In this document: positions 43,619 to 52,679 of the stretch, piece after piece | Numbering within the stretch: position 1 is the first letter of the stretch | Layout of the letters: every line of letters begins with the position of its first letter | Assembly (NCBI GenBank): GCA_947494995.1 | Contig: CANLWY010000001.1 | Span: 744,001-808,000, forward strand | DNA from: an uncultured Campylobacterales bacterium | GTDB taxonomy: Bacteria > Campylobacterota > Campylobacteria > Campylobacterales > Arcobacteraceae | Direction of reading: 5' to 3' | DNA: 64,000 bases | Notes under the pieces: generated by a model | The model's input: only the letters and a program-made list of their open reading frames with translations | Told to the model about the DNA's origin: nothing | Database searches by the model: none | Made by a program: the position numbers and the translations under genes

Positions 43619-44271
43619 ATGGCGAAACTACACTGCTTGAAGCAAAAAACTTATCTCACGAATTTGATTATAAACTTTTTGAAAATATAAATCTTACTTT
43701 AGAAAAAAAAGAATCTATTGCAATTATTGGTATGAGTGGAAGTGGAAAATCAACACTTTTAAATATACTTTCTTCTTTACTTGAACCAAAAAGTGGTGAG
43801 ATTTTATTTAATAATGAAGAGATTTATTCAGTAAAAAAGAATAGACTTTTAAATATAAGAAGAAAAGATTTCGGTATAATATTTCAAGCACATTATCTTT
43901 TTAGAGGTTTTTCTGCAAATGATAATTTACAAATAGCAACTTTATTAAGTGGAAATAGTATAGATAAAGATTTACTAAAGAAACTAAATATAGATTTTGT
44001 TATAAACCAAGGTGTGGGAGAATTAAGTGGTGGACAACAACAAAGATTGTCTATAGCAAGAGTTCTTACCAAAAAACCTAAAATTATATTCGCAGATGAA
44101 CCTACTGGTAATTTGGATAAAGAAACAGCTAATATTGTAATGAATACACTTCATGAGTATATCAAAAATAATGATGCGGGAATGATTCTTGTTACTCATG
44201 AAAATGAATTAGCAATGAAATGCGATAAAGTTTATAAATTAGAAAACTTAGAGTTAAAAGAGTTAAAATAG
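43582..44271 (+). CDS. ABC transporter ATP-binding protein, LolD type
   Basis: 229 residues with Walker A GMSGSGKST, Q loop IIFQAHYLFRGFSA, signature LSGGQQQR, Walker B IIFADEPTGNLD and switch VTHE. The sequence is of the LolD/MacB group, which serves permeases that extract lipoproteins or export small molecules. No permease gene is adjacent. Recalled synteny with Campylobacter (ABC protein beside rpsB-tsf). The first ~15 residues overlap the inverted repeat. Confidence 0.85.
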   Translation: MSEKLDKQSLITDGETTLLEAKNLSHEFDYKLFENINLTLEKKESIAIIGMSGSGKSTLLNILSSLLEPKSGEILFNNEEIYSVKKNRLLNIRRKDFGIIFQAHYLFRGFSANDNLQIATLLSGNSIDKDLLKKLNIDFVINQGVGELSGGQQQRLSIARVLTKKPKIIFADEPTGNLDKETANIVMNTLHEYIKNNDAGMILVTHENELAMKCDKVYKLENLELKELK

Positions 44272-45039
44272 ATGAATTTAGTACTAATAACAAAGACTGC
44301 TATAATAGAAAAAATTTTCAGTTTAGTTTGTAAAAAACTAAGTCTTAATCTAATTGTAAAAAATGATTTAGAGATAAAAGATAGTATAGATATTATAGTT
44401 GTTGATGAAGAATTTGTAAACGATGAATTTAATAGTTTAAAGCAATATACGAAGAAATTAGCTGCAATCGTAAGTGAAGAATTACCTTTTGATAAAAGTA
44501 GAGATTTTATAATAAATAGACCCTTTCTTCCTGCTACTTTAGAAGAGCTTTTAAGTGAACAAGTAGAGTTTATTAAAGAAGATAATTTAAATGAAAAAGA
44601 AGAAGAACAAGAAATTGATGAGGAAGAAGTTCTGGCTAATTATGTTGAATCTTTAGCAGAAGATGTAGCAGATACAATTGAAGAAGATAATGACGAATCA
44701 ATTGTAACTATTGCCTCTTTAAATGATGGTGGAGTTTTAGATAATTTAGAACTACATAAAATCTCTGATATATTGCATGATGACAATGTTCAAGATAGTG
44801 TTTCTGTCGATGAAAATGATTGGAAAGATATAAATGAAATCATTGATGATGCATTGACAGAAGTAAATGAATATGAGTTTGATCTTGAAGAGAAAGACAA
44901 ACCAATAAGACTTATTTTAAATAACTATAATATTTCTGAATTAAAACCTTTTTTACAAAAGTTTGATCAAAGTGTTATTGATAGATTGTCAAGTGGTGAA
45001 GATGTTGATGTAACACTATGTTTAAAGGTAAATAAATAA
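44272..45039 (+). CDS. Highly acidic hypothetical protein
   Basis: 255 residues. The N-terminal ~110 residues resemble a receiver-like alpha/beta fold without the catalytic set (IDIIVVDEEFVNDEF, KKLAAIVSEELPFDKS, INRPFLPATLEEL). A strongly acidic, likely disordered middle follows (about 115-210), then a short C-terminal module PIRLILNNYNISELKPFL. Campylobacter has a highly acidic protein just before gmk (Cj1178c as I recall), so this is probably its ortholog. No function known. Confidence 0.8.
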   Translation: MNLVLITKTAIIEKIFSLVCKKLSLNLIVKNDLEIKDSIDIIVVDEEFVNDEFNSLKQYTKKLAAIVSEELPFDKSRDFIINRPFLPATLEELLSEQVEFIKEDNLNEKEEEQEIDEEEVLANYVESLAEDVADTIEEDNDESIVTIASLNDGGVLDNLELHKISDILHDDNVQDSVSVDENDWKDINEIIDDALTEVNEYEFDLEEKDKPIRLILNNYNISELKPFLQKFDQSVIDRLSSGEDVDVTLCLKVNK

Positions 45040-45653
45040 TGGAAAAAAAAGGTGCTCTTTTAATAATATCAGGACCTAGTGGTTGTGGTAAATCTACACT
45101 ACTTAAAAATGTATATAAAGAGATTGAAGACTACTATTTCTCAATCTCTACAACTACAAGAGAACCAAGAGTTGGTGAGAAAGATGGCGTAGATTATCTT
45201 TTTGTTACAAGAGAAGAGTTTGAAGAAGATATAAAAACAGGTCAGTTTCTAGAGTGGGCAGAAGTTCATGGAAACTATTATGGGACATCTTTAAAACCTA
45301 TAAAAAAAGCAATAAATGAAGGTAAGTTAGCAATTTTTGATATTGATGTACAGGGTCATGAAATTGTTAGAAAAAAAATGGATGATAAAGTAGTTTCTGT
45401 TTTTATTACAACACCTGATTTAAAAGAGTTAAATAATAGGTTAACTTCAAGAGGAACAGATTCTCAAGAGGTAATAGATAGAAGAGTTGAAAATGCGAAA
45501 TATGAGATTAAATATTTTCAAAAATATGACTATTTTATTGTAAATGATGATTTAGAAAAAGCAAGTAAAGAGTTAGTTTCAATAGCAAATATTGCTAGAG
45601 TAAAAAGCAAACTTTTTGATAAAGAGGAAGTCTTATCTAATTGGATTAACTAA
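45039..45653 (+). CDS. gmk: Guanylate kinase
   Basis: Phosphorylates GMP to GDP. 204 residues: P-loop ISGPSGCGKSTLLKN, STTTREPRVGEKDGVDY split as STTTREPR and GEKDGVDYLFV, FLEWAEVHGNYYGTS (GMP binding) and FDIDVQGHEIVRKK. It shares one base with the preceding gene. Ends in a convergent hairpin. Confidence 0.95.
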   Translation: MEKKGALLIISGPSGCGKSTLLKNVYKEIEDYYFSISTTTREPRVGEKDGVDYLFVTREEFEEDIKTGQFLEWAEVHGNYYGTSLKPIKKAINEGKLAIFDIDVQGHEIVRKKMDDKVVSVFITTPDLKELNNRLTSRGTDSQEVIDRRVENAKYEIKYFQKYDYFIVNDDLEKASKELVSIANIARVKSKLFDKEEVLSNWIN

Positions 45654-45669
45654 TATAGTTTAGTTAATC
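45644..45669. terminator. Convergent hairpin between gmk and the EAL regulator
   Basis: GATTAACTAA and TTAGTTAATC, loop of six. Both stop codons (45651-45653 and 45660-45662) are part of the stem arms. No U-tract. Confidence 0.5.
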
Positions 45670-47282
45670 TCTTCAAAACTAAGTGGGGCATCAAAGTAAT
45701 ATCCTTGAGAATAATCAACTCCAATATCTTTGATAATATCATAAATTTCTTCACCTGATACAAACTCTGCAACTGTTTTAAATCCAAACTTTTTAGCAAA
45801 TTCATCAATTGTTTTTACAATAATTTGTTGATTTTGTGATTCATGGATGTTTTTAATTAAAGAACCATCAATTTTTACATATGAAATATCTAGATTTACT
45901 AGCATATTAAAGTTTGAGTATCCTGCTCCAAAGTCATCAACTCCAACTTTACAGTCATACTCTTTTACTTTATCAATAAACTTAAAAACTTCAGAGAAGT
46001 CAGAGATTTCTTCAGATTCTAAAATTTCAAATTCAAGTAGTTTTGCATGTTCTTTATTTTCTTCTAAAATTGAGTAAATATAAGACATAGTTGATTCACT
46101 AGCAATATCTTCAAATGAGATATTCAGGGCAACTCTTTTTTGTTTATTTTTTATAAGATTAAAGGCTTCATTAATCATTATTTTGATGATATTTGGATAA
46201 AGTTTAGCTTTTTTTGCAATATCTAAAAAGAAGAAAGGACTTATTACCGTTCCATCCTCTTCTATATATCTAATAAGAGCTTCATATTTATATACTTCTT
46301 GTGTCTGTGTATCAACTATAGGTTGGAAATAACCTTTAAAGTTGTCATTTTTAACACCATTTTTGATTTTTTTAATCCATTTTATATTCTCTTCAAATGA
46401 TTCTTGAATATTAAAGTCATCATTATAAATTAAGATAGGTTGAAACTTTCTTCTTGCATAAGAGATAACTCTTTGAACGTGCTTATAAGCACTTCCATCA
46501 CCACTTTTAGCAATACCAATGGTAATATTCAAGTCAATTTCATGTTCATCAATATAAACTGGGTCTTCTTCAATAAAATCTTCAAATTTTTTACATAAAT
46601 TATATAGTGTATCTATTTGAAGATCGTAATCTTTCGCAATAACTAAAAATTTATCAGCTTCAATTCTATAAAGAGTAAAGTCTCTTTTATTAAAATAATT
46701 TTGTAAAGAGTCTGAAAATTCTAATAAAACTTTATCTCCATTGTGTTCTCCAAAAAGGTCATTAATTGTAGAGAACTTATCAATATTTATCATGGCCATA
46801 AGGTCTTGTGATGAATCTTCTAAGTCTTTTTTTAGTCTATTTCTATTTGGTAGATGTGTTAAATTATCAATATAAAGATCTTTTAATTCATGATAAAGAA
46901 GTGATTGACTCATAAGCTGTAGAAGTTTTTTCATATCAATTGGTTTTAGTACATATTTATCAACACCAATATCAATTGCTTCTAATAAATACTCTGTATT
47001 TGAGAAAGCAGTAGCAACAATAATAGGAATATTTGAGTTTATTTTTTTTATTTCTCTAATCATTTCAAGCCCATTCATAATAGGCATATTAACGTCAGTA
47101 ATAATAAGGTCAATTTCAGACTCATTTTCTTTAAATAGTCTTAACCCTTCTTCCCCATTTTCAGCAACAAATTGCTTCTTTGTAAATCCTTTTAAGATAT
47201 TTAGTGTTATTTCTCTTAAAGCGGCTTCATCTTCAGCATATAAAATAGTTATGTTTTTTAAAATTGAGACATTAGATATCAT
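45660..47282 (-). CDS. Response regulator with degenerate GGDEF and EAL phosphodiesterase domain
   Basis: 540 residues, cytoplasmic. Receiver 1-125 with D63 in LIITDVNMP and K in VLKPI. GGDEF-type domain about 130-290, where the signature position reads IEADKF instead of GGDEF, so no cyclase activity is expected. EAL domain about 300-540 with YEALIRY (E, metal ligand), NISFEDIA, DDFGAGYSNF, YVKIDGSLI and TVAEFVSG, the set of a working c-di-GMP phosphodiesterase. Thus a phosphorylation-controlled c-di-GMP hydrolase. No partner kinase is adjacent. Confidence 0.88.
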   Translation of the reverse strand: MISNVSILKNITILYAEDEAALREITLNILKGFTKKQFVAENGEEGLRLFKENESEIDLIITDVNMPIMNGLEMIREIKKINSNIPIIVATAFSNTEYLLEAIDIGVDKYVLKPIDMKKLLQLMSQSLLYHELKDLYIDNLTHLPNRNRLKKDLEDSSQDLMAMINIDKFSTINDLFGEHNGDKVLLEFSDSLQNYFNKRDFTLYRIEADKFLVIAKDYDLQIDTLYNLCKKFEDFIEEDPVYIDEHEIDLNITIGIAKSGDGSAYKHVQRVISYARRKFQPILIYNDDFNIQESFEENIKWIKKIKNGVKNDNFKGYFQPIVDTQTQEVYKYEALIRYIEEDGTVISPFFFLDIAKKAKLYPNIIKIMINEAFNLIKNKQKRVALNISFEDIASESTMSYIYSILEENKEHAKLLEFEILESEEISDFSEVFKFIDKVKEYDCKVGVDDFGAGYSNFNMLVNLDISYVKIDGSLIKNIHESQNQQIIVKTIDEFAKKFGFKTVAEFVSGEEIYDIIKDIGVDYSQGYYFDAPLSFEEIN

Positions 47283-47394
47283 TAAGACTTACTCCAAAAT
47301 TATTACGGTATAATATTATACTATGTATTATATAAATGTTTACTATTTATTTACATTTATATTTAGTTATCAATTTATTATTTTAGGATGTTTA

Positions 47395-49836
47395 GTGAGT
47401 GATGTTAAGTGTGACCATTGTCATTTGGTCTTTGATGAAAGTGTTATGATAAAAGAAGAGAATCTTAATTTTTGTTGTAAAGGATGTCAAGGAGTGTATC
47501 ACCTTTTAAAGGATGATGGATTAGACTCTTTTTATGACAAGTTAGGAAATAAAACAATTGCTCCTCCCCTTGAAATTAATGATGATATAGCTAGATTTGA
47601 TACAAAATCTTTTGAAGATACATTTATCTCACAAACAAATGAAGGTTTTAAACAAATTGATTTAATTATTGAAGGAATTCATTGTGCAGCATGCATCTGG
47701 CTAAATGAAAAAGTTTTATATAATACTGATGGAATTGTAAGTGCAGATATAAATTTTACAAACAATAAAGCAAAAATTATTTGGGACGAAGATAAAATAA
47801 CTTTATCCCAAATAATACTCAAAATTAGAAGCATAGGTTATAATGCTTATGCTTATGATGCAACTATTGCTGATGAGCAAGCTGTTCAAGCAAAAAGAGA
47901 CTATTTTATAAGAATGATGGTTGCTGTTTTTGCTTCTATGAATATAATGATGTTGTCAGTTGCAAAGTATACAGGTTTTTTTACAGGAATTGATGAAGAG
48001 ATAAGAAATTATATTCATATAGGAGAGTTTATTTTAGCAACTCCTGTTCTTCTTTATTCTGGATGGATTTTTTTTAGAGGGGCATATTACGGACTTAAAA
48101 ACCGTATTTTAAATATGGATTTTTTAGTAAGTTCAGGAGCTACTTTAACTTATATTTACTCTTTATATATTCTTTTTGGTGGGAAAGGAGAGAGTTACTT
48201 TGATTCCGTAGTAATGATTATCACCTTTGTTTTAGTTGGAAAATATTTAGAAGTTTTAGGTAAAAAGTCTGCTGTAGATACTTTAGATAAAATTAAAAGT
48301 TCTATTCCCCTTGAAGCAACAATTGTTGAAAATGGTGTTAAAAAAACAGTAGCTTTAAATAATATAAAAGTTGGAGATATTGTTGAGATAAAATCAGGTG
48401 AAAAAGTTTGTATTGATGGAAAAATTAAAAGTGGTGAGGGCTCTTTTGATGAATCAAGTTTAACTGGAGAATCAATACCTGTTTTTAAGAAAAAAGGGGA
48501 CACTTTATATAGTGGAACTATTAACAATGATTCTCTTATTAGATATGAGGTTACTAAATCATATAAAGACTCTACTCTAAACTCTATTGTAACTCTACTT
48601 GAAGACTCTCTTAGCTCAAAACCACAAATAGAGTATAAAGCAAATGAGGTATCAAAAGGTTTTACAATCTCTATTTTAACTCTATCATTTTTAACTTTTA
48701 TTGTTTGGTACTTTTTTGGGATTGATTTAGGATTTGATTATGAAGGTGCAAACCATTTTGAAAAATCCTTCATTGTTGCAATTTCAGTGATTGTAATTGC
48801 TTGTCCTTGTGCTTTAGCTTTAGCTACTCCAATTGCAAGTTTAATTGGTATCTCAGAACTTGCAAAAAAAGGACTTTTATTCAAAGAGGCAAAGTTTGTT
48901 GAAACAATGGCAAAGGCAGATACTTTAGTTTTAGATAAAACAGGAACTATTACAAAGGGTGAATTAAAGGTTAAGAAAAGCCGAATTTTAGATGATAATA
49001 TTCATAAGTTAAACCTTTTATATTCTTTATTGGATGCCTCAGCTCATCCTATTTCAAAATCTGTAAAGAAACATCTTCTTAAAAAGTACGATAATCTAGA
49101 GCTTAAAGAGATATCTCATGTTAAAAATATTCAAGCAAAAGGAATGCTTGCAAAATATGAAAATGTAGATGGAAAACTTTTTCATTTGATGGGAGGGAAT
49201 ATTGAACTTCTAAGAGACAATAAAATCAATTATAATTTTGATTCATCAAGTTCTGTTTATATTTTTGCAATTAATAGAAGAGTAATAGCGACTTTTGAAC
49301 TTGTTGATGAGATAAAAGAGGATGCAAAAGATTTAGTTTTGGATGCTCTATCTAATGGAATAAATGTTGTAATGCTAACAGGAGACAATGAAGTTGTAGC
49401 AAAAAAAGTTGCATCTAAAATAGGAATTAAAAACTTTGTAGCAAATATCGATCCTATAGGAAAAGCAAACTATATTAAAAATCTTAAAAAAGAAGGAAAG
49501 ACTGTTGTTATGGCAGGAGATGGAATAAATGATTCTGTAGCCTTAGCTTCTTCTGATGTTGGTATAGCAATGGGTAATTCAGCAGATATTACAATCTCTG
49601 TATCTGATATTGTTTTATTAAATAATTCATTATCAAGTTTAAAAGATGCATTTATGTTATCAAATAGAACGTTTAAGTTTATAAAACAAAATTTATTACT
49701 CTCTTTAGTTTATAATGTAATTACCATACCTTTAGCAATGATGGGACTTGTAATACCTCTTGTCGCAGCAGCTTCAATGAGTTTAAGTTCTCTTATTGTA
49801 GTAGCGAATTCTATGAGAATAAAATTAAAAAATTAA
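47395..49836 (+). CDS. ccoI: Copper-transporting P-type ATPase for cbb3 oxidase assembly (FixI/CcoI)
   Basis: 813 residues from GTG 47395, chosen because AGGA lies six bases before it; an upstream in-frame ATG at 47323 lacks a ribosome site. An N-terminal cysteine-rich metal-binding segment (CDHCHLVF, FCCKGCQGVYHLL) and an HMA domain with GIHCAACIWL are followed by eight membrane helices. CPC is at about 470-472 (ACPCALALATP), DKTGT near 514, HP (SAHPIS) near 553 and GDGINDS. The N-terminal pattern and the following ccoS gene mark it as FixI/CcoI, supplying copper to cytochrome cbb3 oxidase. The oxidase genes are not in this window. Confidence 0.9.
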   Translation: MSDVKCDHCHLVFDESVMIKEENLNFCCKGCQGVYHLLKDDGLDSFYDKLGNKTIAPPLEINDDIARFDTKSFEDTFISQTNEGFKQIDLIIEGIHCAACIWLNEKVLYNTDGIVSADINFTNNKAKIIWDEDKITLSQIILKIRSIGYNAYAYDATIADEQAVQAKRDYFIRMMVAVFASMNIMMLSVAKYTGFFTGIDEEIRNYIHIGEFILATPVLLYSGWIFFRGAYYGLKNRILNMDFLVSSGATLTYIYSLYILFGGKGESYFDSVVMIITFVLVGKYLEVLGKKSAVDTLDKIKSSIPLEATIVENGVKKTVALNNIKVGDIVEIKSGEKVCIDGKIKSGEGSFDESSLTGESIPVFKKKGDTLYSGTINNDSLIRYEVTKSYKDSTLNSIVTLLEDSLSSKPQIEYKANEVSKGFTISILTLSFLTFIVWYFFGIDLGFDYEGANHFEKSFIVAISVIVIACPCALALATPIASLIGISELAKKGLLFKEAKFVETMAKADTLVLDKTGTITKGELKVKKSRILDDNIHKLNLLYSLLDASAHPISKSVKKHLLKKYDNLELKEISHVKNIQAKGMLAKYENVDGKLFHLMGGNIELLRDNKINYNFDSSSSVYIFAINRRVIATFELVDEIKEDAKDLVLDALSNGINVVMLTGDNEVVAKKVASKIGIKNFVANIDPIGKANYIKNLKKEGKTVVMAGDGINDSVALASSDVGIAMGNSADITISVSDIVLLNNSLSSLKDAFMLSNRTFKFIKQNLLLSLVYNVITIPLAMMGLVIPLVAAASMSLSSLIVVANSMRIKLKN

Positions 49837-49856
49837 ATTAAAAATTAGGGAAAAAA

Positions 49857-50087
49857 ATGATTAATGATACACTTTTTATGATGCTTATTGTTGGACTTAT
49901 AGTATCTTTTGCAATATTAGGTTTTTTTATTTGGGGTGCAAAAGATGGACAGTTTGATGATAGTGAAAAAATGATGGGAGGTCTTCTTTTTGATAGTGAA
50001 GAGGATTTAAATGATGCAGTAAAAAAAGATGAAAAGAAAAAAGAGATAAAAAAAGATAAAGAACAAAAAAAAAGTGAACTTCCATAA
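49857..50087 (+). CDS. ccoS: cbb3-type cytochrome oxidase assembly protein CcoS
   Basis: 76 residues: one N-terminal membrane helix (LFMMLIVGLIVSFAILGFFIW) then AKDGQFDDSEKMMGGLLFD, the CcoS signature (W-A-x-x-x-G-Q-F-D-D), and a Lys/Asp-rich tail. It starts 20 bases after ccoI. Needed for heme/copper maturation of cbb3 oxidase. Confidence 0.93.
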   Translation: MINDTLFMMLIVGLIVSFAILGFFIWGAKDGQFDDSEKMMGGLLFDSEEDLNDAVKKDEKKKEIKKDKEQKKSELP

Positions 50088-50100
50088 GAAAGTTCACTTT
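50071..50100 (+). terminator. Intrinsic terminator of ccoI-ccoS
   Basis: AAAGTGAACTT, 8-base loop, AAGTTCACTTT followed by TTT. The ccoS stop (50085-50087) lies in the loop. A-run before and T-run after make it usable from both sides, fitting the converging cytochrome gene. Confidence 0.85.
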
Positions 50101-50121
50101 TTTAAAGAATAAAATAGCTAA

Positions 50122-50400
50122 TTAAAATGCAGCAATTTGTTTTGCTAAATCTTCAATATCAGCATCAGAAAGTCTTGCAACTTGACCTTTCATAACACCT
50201 TTCATAGCTCCACCATAAGATCCATCTTTGTAACCTTTTAAAGCAGCAACAGTTTTTTCAACTGCCCAACCTTTAATTACTTGTGATTTCCCTAATGCTG
50301 GTTTTTCTCCCGCAGCTCCGTGACATCCAGCACATGGTGCCCAATTTGCAGCCATTAAAGATGCAGCAGCGATCATTGTTCCTAAAACAATTTTTTTCAT
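50122..50400 (-). CDS. Periplasmic cytochrome c (c553-like)
   Basis: 92 residues: signal peptide (IVLGTMIAAASLMAANWA), heme-binding CAGCH (about 23-27), and axial methionine candidates in GGAMKGVMKGQVARL. The ending LSDADIEDLAKQIAAF is typical of class I c553. It is a small soluble electron carrier, likely feeding the cbb3 oxidase, in keeping with the neighbouring ccoI-ccoS. Own ribosome site GGAGAG. Confidence 0.93.
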   Translation of the reverse strand: MKKIVLGTMIAAASLMAANWAPCAGCHGAAGEKPALGKSQVIKGWAVEKTVAALKGYKDGSYGGAMKGVMKGQVARLSDADIEDLAKQIAAF

Positions 50401-50564
50401 TTATTCTCTCCTTAAAATATATAATAAAAAATTCTATCAATTTAATCTTTCATATAACTTATATAGGATAATTATCCCTTGTTATTTAACTGTACTGTTA
50501 CTAGATTAGTCATAATTTAATTAAATTTTCTATATAGTTAACTCTTAAAATCTAGGATGGGTCA

Positions 50565-51179
50565 ATGAGTGATAAAGAGACAGCTTTAAAAGTTGAAAAC
50601 TTATATTTTGGGTATGATAAGAATAAGTTAATATATAAAGACTTCTCTCTTACTTTAAATAAAGGGGAACTAGTTTCAATTGTAGGAAGTAGTGGAAGTG
50701 GTAAAAGTACACTTTTTGAACTAATTTCTAATAATTTAAAACCATTAAAAGGTAAAATTAATGCTTCTAAAGTAAGTTGCATATATCAAGATCCTTATAG
50801 TTCTTTTCATCCCTCTTTTGAAATAGTTAATCAAATAGGGGATGTATTAGATTTAAACTCTATTGATTTTGAGGTGGAACTTAACAAAAGATGTAAGCTT
50901 CTTTCTTTGGAAAGAGAACTTTTAAATAAGAAACCTCATGAATTATCAGGAGGACAGTTACAAAGATGTTCTATAGTAAGAGCTCTTTTGATGAAACCTG
51001 ATTTATTGTTAGTTGATGAACCAACATCTGCATTAGATAATATTATTGCAGTTGATGTAATGAAGTTAATTGTAAAACAGTTAGAAAATTGTGCAATATT
51101 GTTAATTACACATGATATGACATTAGCTTCATGGTGTAGTGATAAGATTATAAATTTAAATGAAATTTTGGAGAAATAA
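50565..51179 (+). CDS. Orphan ABC transporter ATP-binding protein (peptide/nickel type)
   Basis: 204 residues, with Walker A GSSGSGKST, Q-loop IYQDPYSSFHPSF, signature LSGGQLQR, Walker B LLLVDEPTSALD and switch ITHD. The DPYSSFHP form of the Q loop is that of DppF/NikE-type subunits. There is no permease, binding protein or second ATPase nearby. It abuts hemH with no gap (stop at 51179, ATG at 51180) and may be co-expressed with it. Substrate unknown. Confidence 0.83.
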   Translation: MSDKETALKVENLYFGYDKNKLIYKDFSLTLNKGELVSIVGSSGSGKSTLFELISNNLKPLKGKINASKVSCIYQDPYSSFHPSFEIVNQIGDVLDLNSIDFEVELNKRCKLLSLERELLNKKPHELSGGQLQRCSIVRALLMKPDLLLVDEPTSALDNIIAVDVMKLIVKQLENCAILLITHDMTLASWCSDKIINLNEILEK

Positions 51180-52118
51180 ATGAGTAAAGAGTGTAAAAAA
51201 GCTCTAGTTTTATTAAATATGGGTGGTGCTAGAACAAAAGATGAACTAAGAATGTTCTTAACAAATATGTTCAATGATAAAAATATTTTAACAATAAAGA
51301 GTGATTTTTTAAGGTCTTTAATTGCTAAATTTATTGTTTCAAGGAGAACAGACTCGGCATGGGAAAACTATGAGGAAATAGGAGGGTCTTCTCCTATAAA
51401 TCCTTTAACTGAAAAGCTTGTTTCGAAACTAGATAAAAATCTAGAAGAAGTTTATGTATCACAAGCAATGAGATATACACCTCCTTTTGCAAGTGATTGT
51501 ATTGAAGAGTTAGAAGCAAAAGGAATTAAAGATGTAGTTTTACTTCCTTTATATCCTCAATATTCAACAACAACTACAAAATCTTCTGTTGAAGATTTTG
51601 AAGAAGTTGCAAATGGAAAATTTAATATTGAAGTAATTGATCCTTTTTATAAAAACGAAACTTTCAATAATGCAATAGTTGAGACTATAAAAGATACTGT
51701 AAATGAGTATAATGAATATAATTTAATTTTCTCAGCTCATGGATTACCTCAAAAAGTGATTGATAATGGAGATCCATATGAAAAACATGTAAATGAACAT
51801 GTTGAAATCTTATCAAATATTTTAGAGAAACAAGGCTTATCTTTTAAATCTATTTCTTTAGCATATCAATCAAAAGTAGGTCCTATGAAATGGCTTGAAC
51901 CTGCTTTAGATAAAGAGCTTGAAAAGTATAAAGATCAAAAAGTCTTAATTTATCCAATTGCATTTATTGTTGATAATTCAGAAACTGATTTTGAATTGTC
52001 TATTGAATACAAAGAAGAAGCTGATAAAATTGGTATAGCAGATTATAAAGTTTGTAAATGTGTAAATGATGATGATAATTTTATTGAGGCAATAAAAGAT
52101 ATAACAAAACTTTCTTAA
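51180..52118 (+). CDS. hemH: Ferrochelatase
   Basis: Inserts ferrous iron into protoporphyrin IX, the last step of heme synthesis. 312 residues: KALVLLNMGGARTKDE, GGSSPINPLTEKL, QAMRYTPPFASD, LLPLYPQYSTTTTKS and the catalytic-histidine segment FSAHGLPQKVIDNGDPY, then YQSKVGPMKWLEP and IAFIVDNSET. Slightly short at the N-terminus, normal for this phylum. Confidence 0.93.
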   Translation: MSKECKKALVLLNMGGARTKDELRMFLTNMFNDKNILTIKSDFLRSLIAKFIVSRRTDSAWENYEEIGGSSPINPLTEKLVSKLDKNLEEVYVSQAMRYTPPFASDCIEELEAKGIKDVVLLPLYPQYSTTTTKSSVEDFEEVANGKFNIEVIDPFYKNETFNNAIVETIKDTVNEYNEYNLIFSAHGLPQKVIDNGDPYEKHVNEHVEILSNILEKQGLSFKSISLAYQSKVGPMKWLEPALDKELEKYKDQKVLIYPIAFIVDNSETDFELSIEYKEEADKIGIADYKVCKCVNDDDNFIEAIKDITKLS

Positions 52119-52127
52119 GGATAAAGT

Positions 52128-52676
52128 ATGAACAATGAGTTACTTTTAAAAATAGTTAAAACTGCTATCGAATCAAATTTTAAAGATGAGGTAAGAGTTG
52201 ATAAAGAAACTTTGATAAAAGAGAACTCATACCTTTTAGAACAAAGAGCATGTTTTGTAACTTTAACTTTAAATGGAAAATTAAGAGGTTGTATAGGTTC
52301 TTTGCTTGCACATAGAAGTTTAATTGATGATTTGATTCATAATGCAATTTCAGCTGCTATTAGAGATCCTAGGTTTTCCCCCTTGACAAAAGAGGAGTTT
52401 GAAAATATAAAAGTTGAGATTTCTTTATTAACTCCTGCAAAACCTTTAGAGTATAGTAGTTTTGAAGATTTAGAAAAGAAGTTAATTCCAAATAAACATG
52501 GAGTTATCTTAGAGTTAAATGGTAAAAGAGCAACCTTTTTACCTCAAGTTTGGGAACAACTTCCAACTTTTAATGATTTTATGGTTCACCTTTGTAAAAA
52601 AGCAGGATTGGAACCATCTAATCTTTCAGCTCTTCCAAATATTCAAACCTATGAGGCAATAAAAATTAAAGAGTAG
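52128..52676 (+). CDS. AmmeMemoRadiSam system protein A (AMMECR1 domain)
   Basis: 182 residues: ACFVTLTLNGKLRGCIGSL contains the invariant RGCIGS of AMMECR1 proteins, followed by NAISAAIRDPRFSPLT and LPQVWEQLPTFNDFM. It is first of three adjacent genes (A, radical SAM, B) that recur together across bacteria and archaea. No biochemical role is established to my knowledge. Nine bases follow hemH. Confidence 0.92.
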   Translation: MNNELLLKIVKTAIESNFKDEVRVDKETLIKENSYLLEQRACFVTLTLNGKLRGCIGSLLAHRSLIDDLIHNAISAAIRDPRFSPLTKEEFENIKVEISLLTPAKPLEYSSFEDLEKKLIPNKHGVILELNGKRATFLPQVWEQLPTFNDFMVHLCKKAGLEPSNLSALPNIQTYEAIKIKE

Positions 52677-52679
52677 CTT

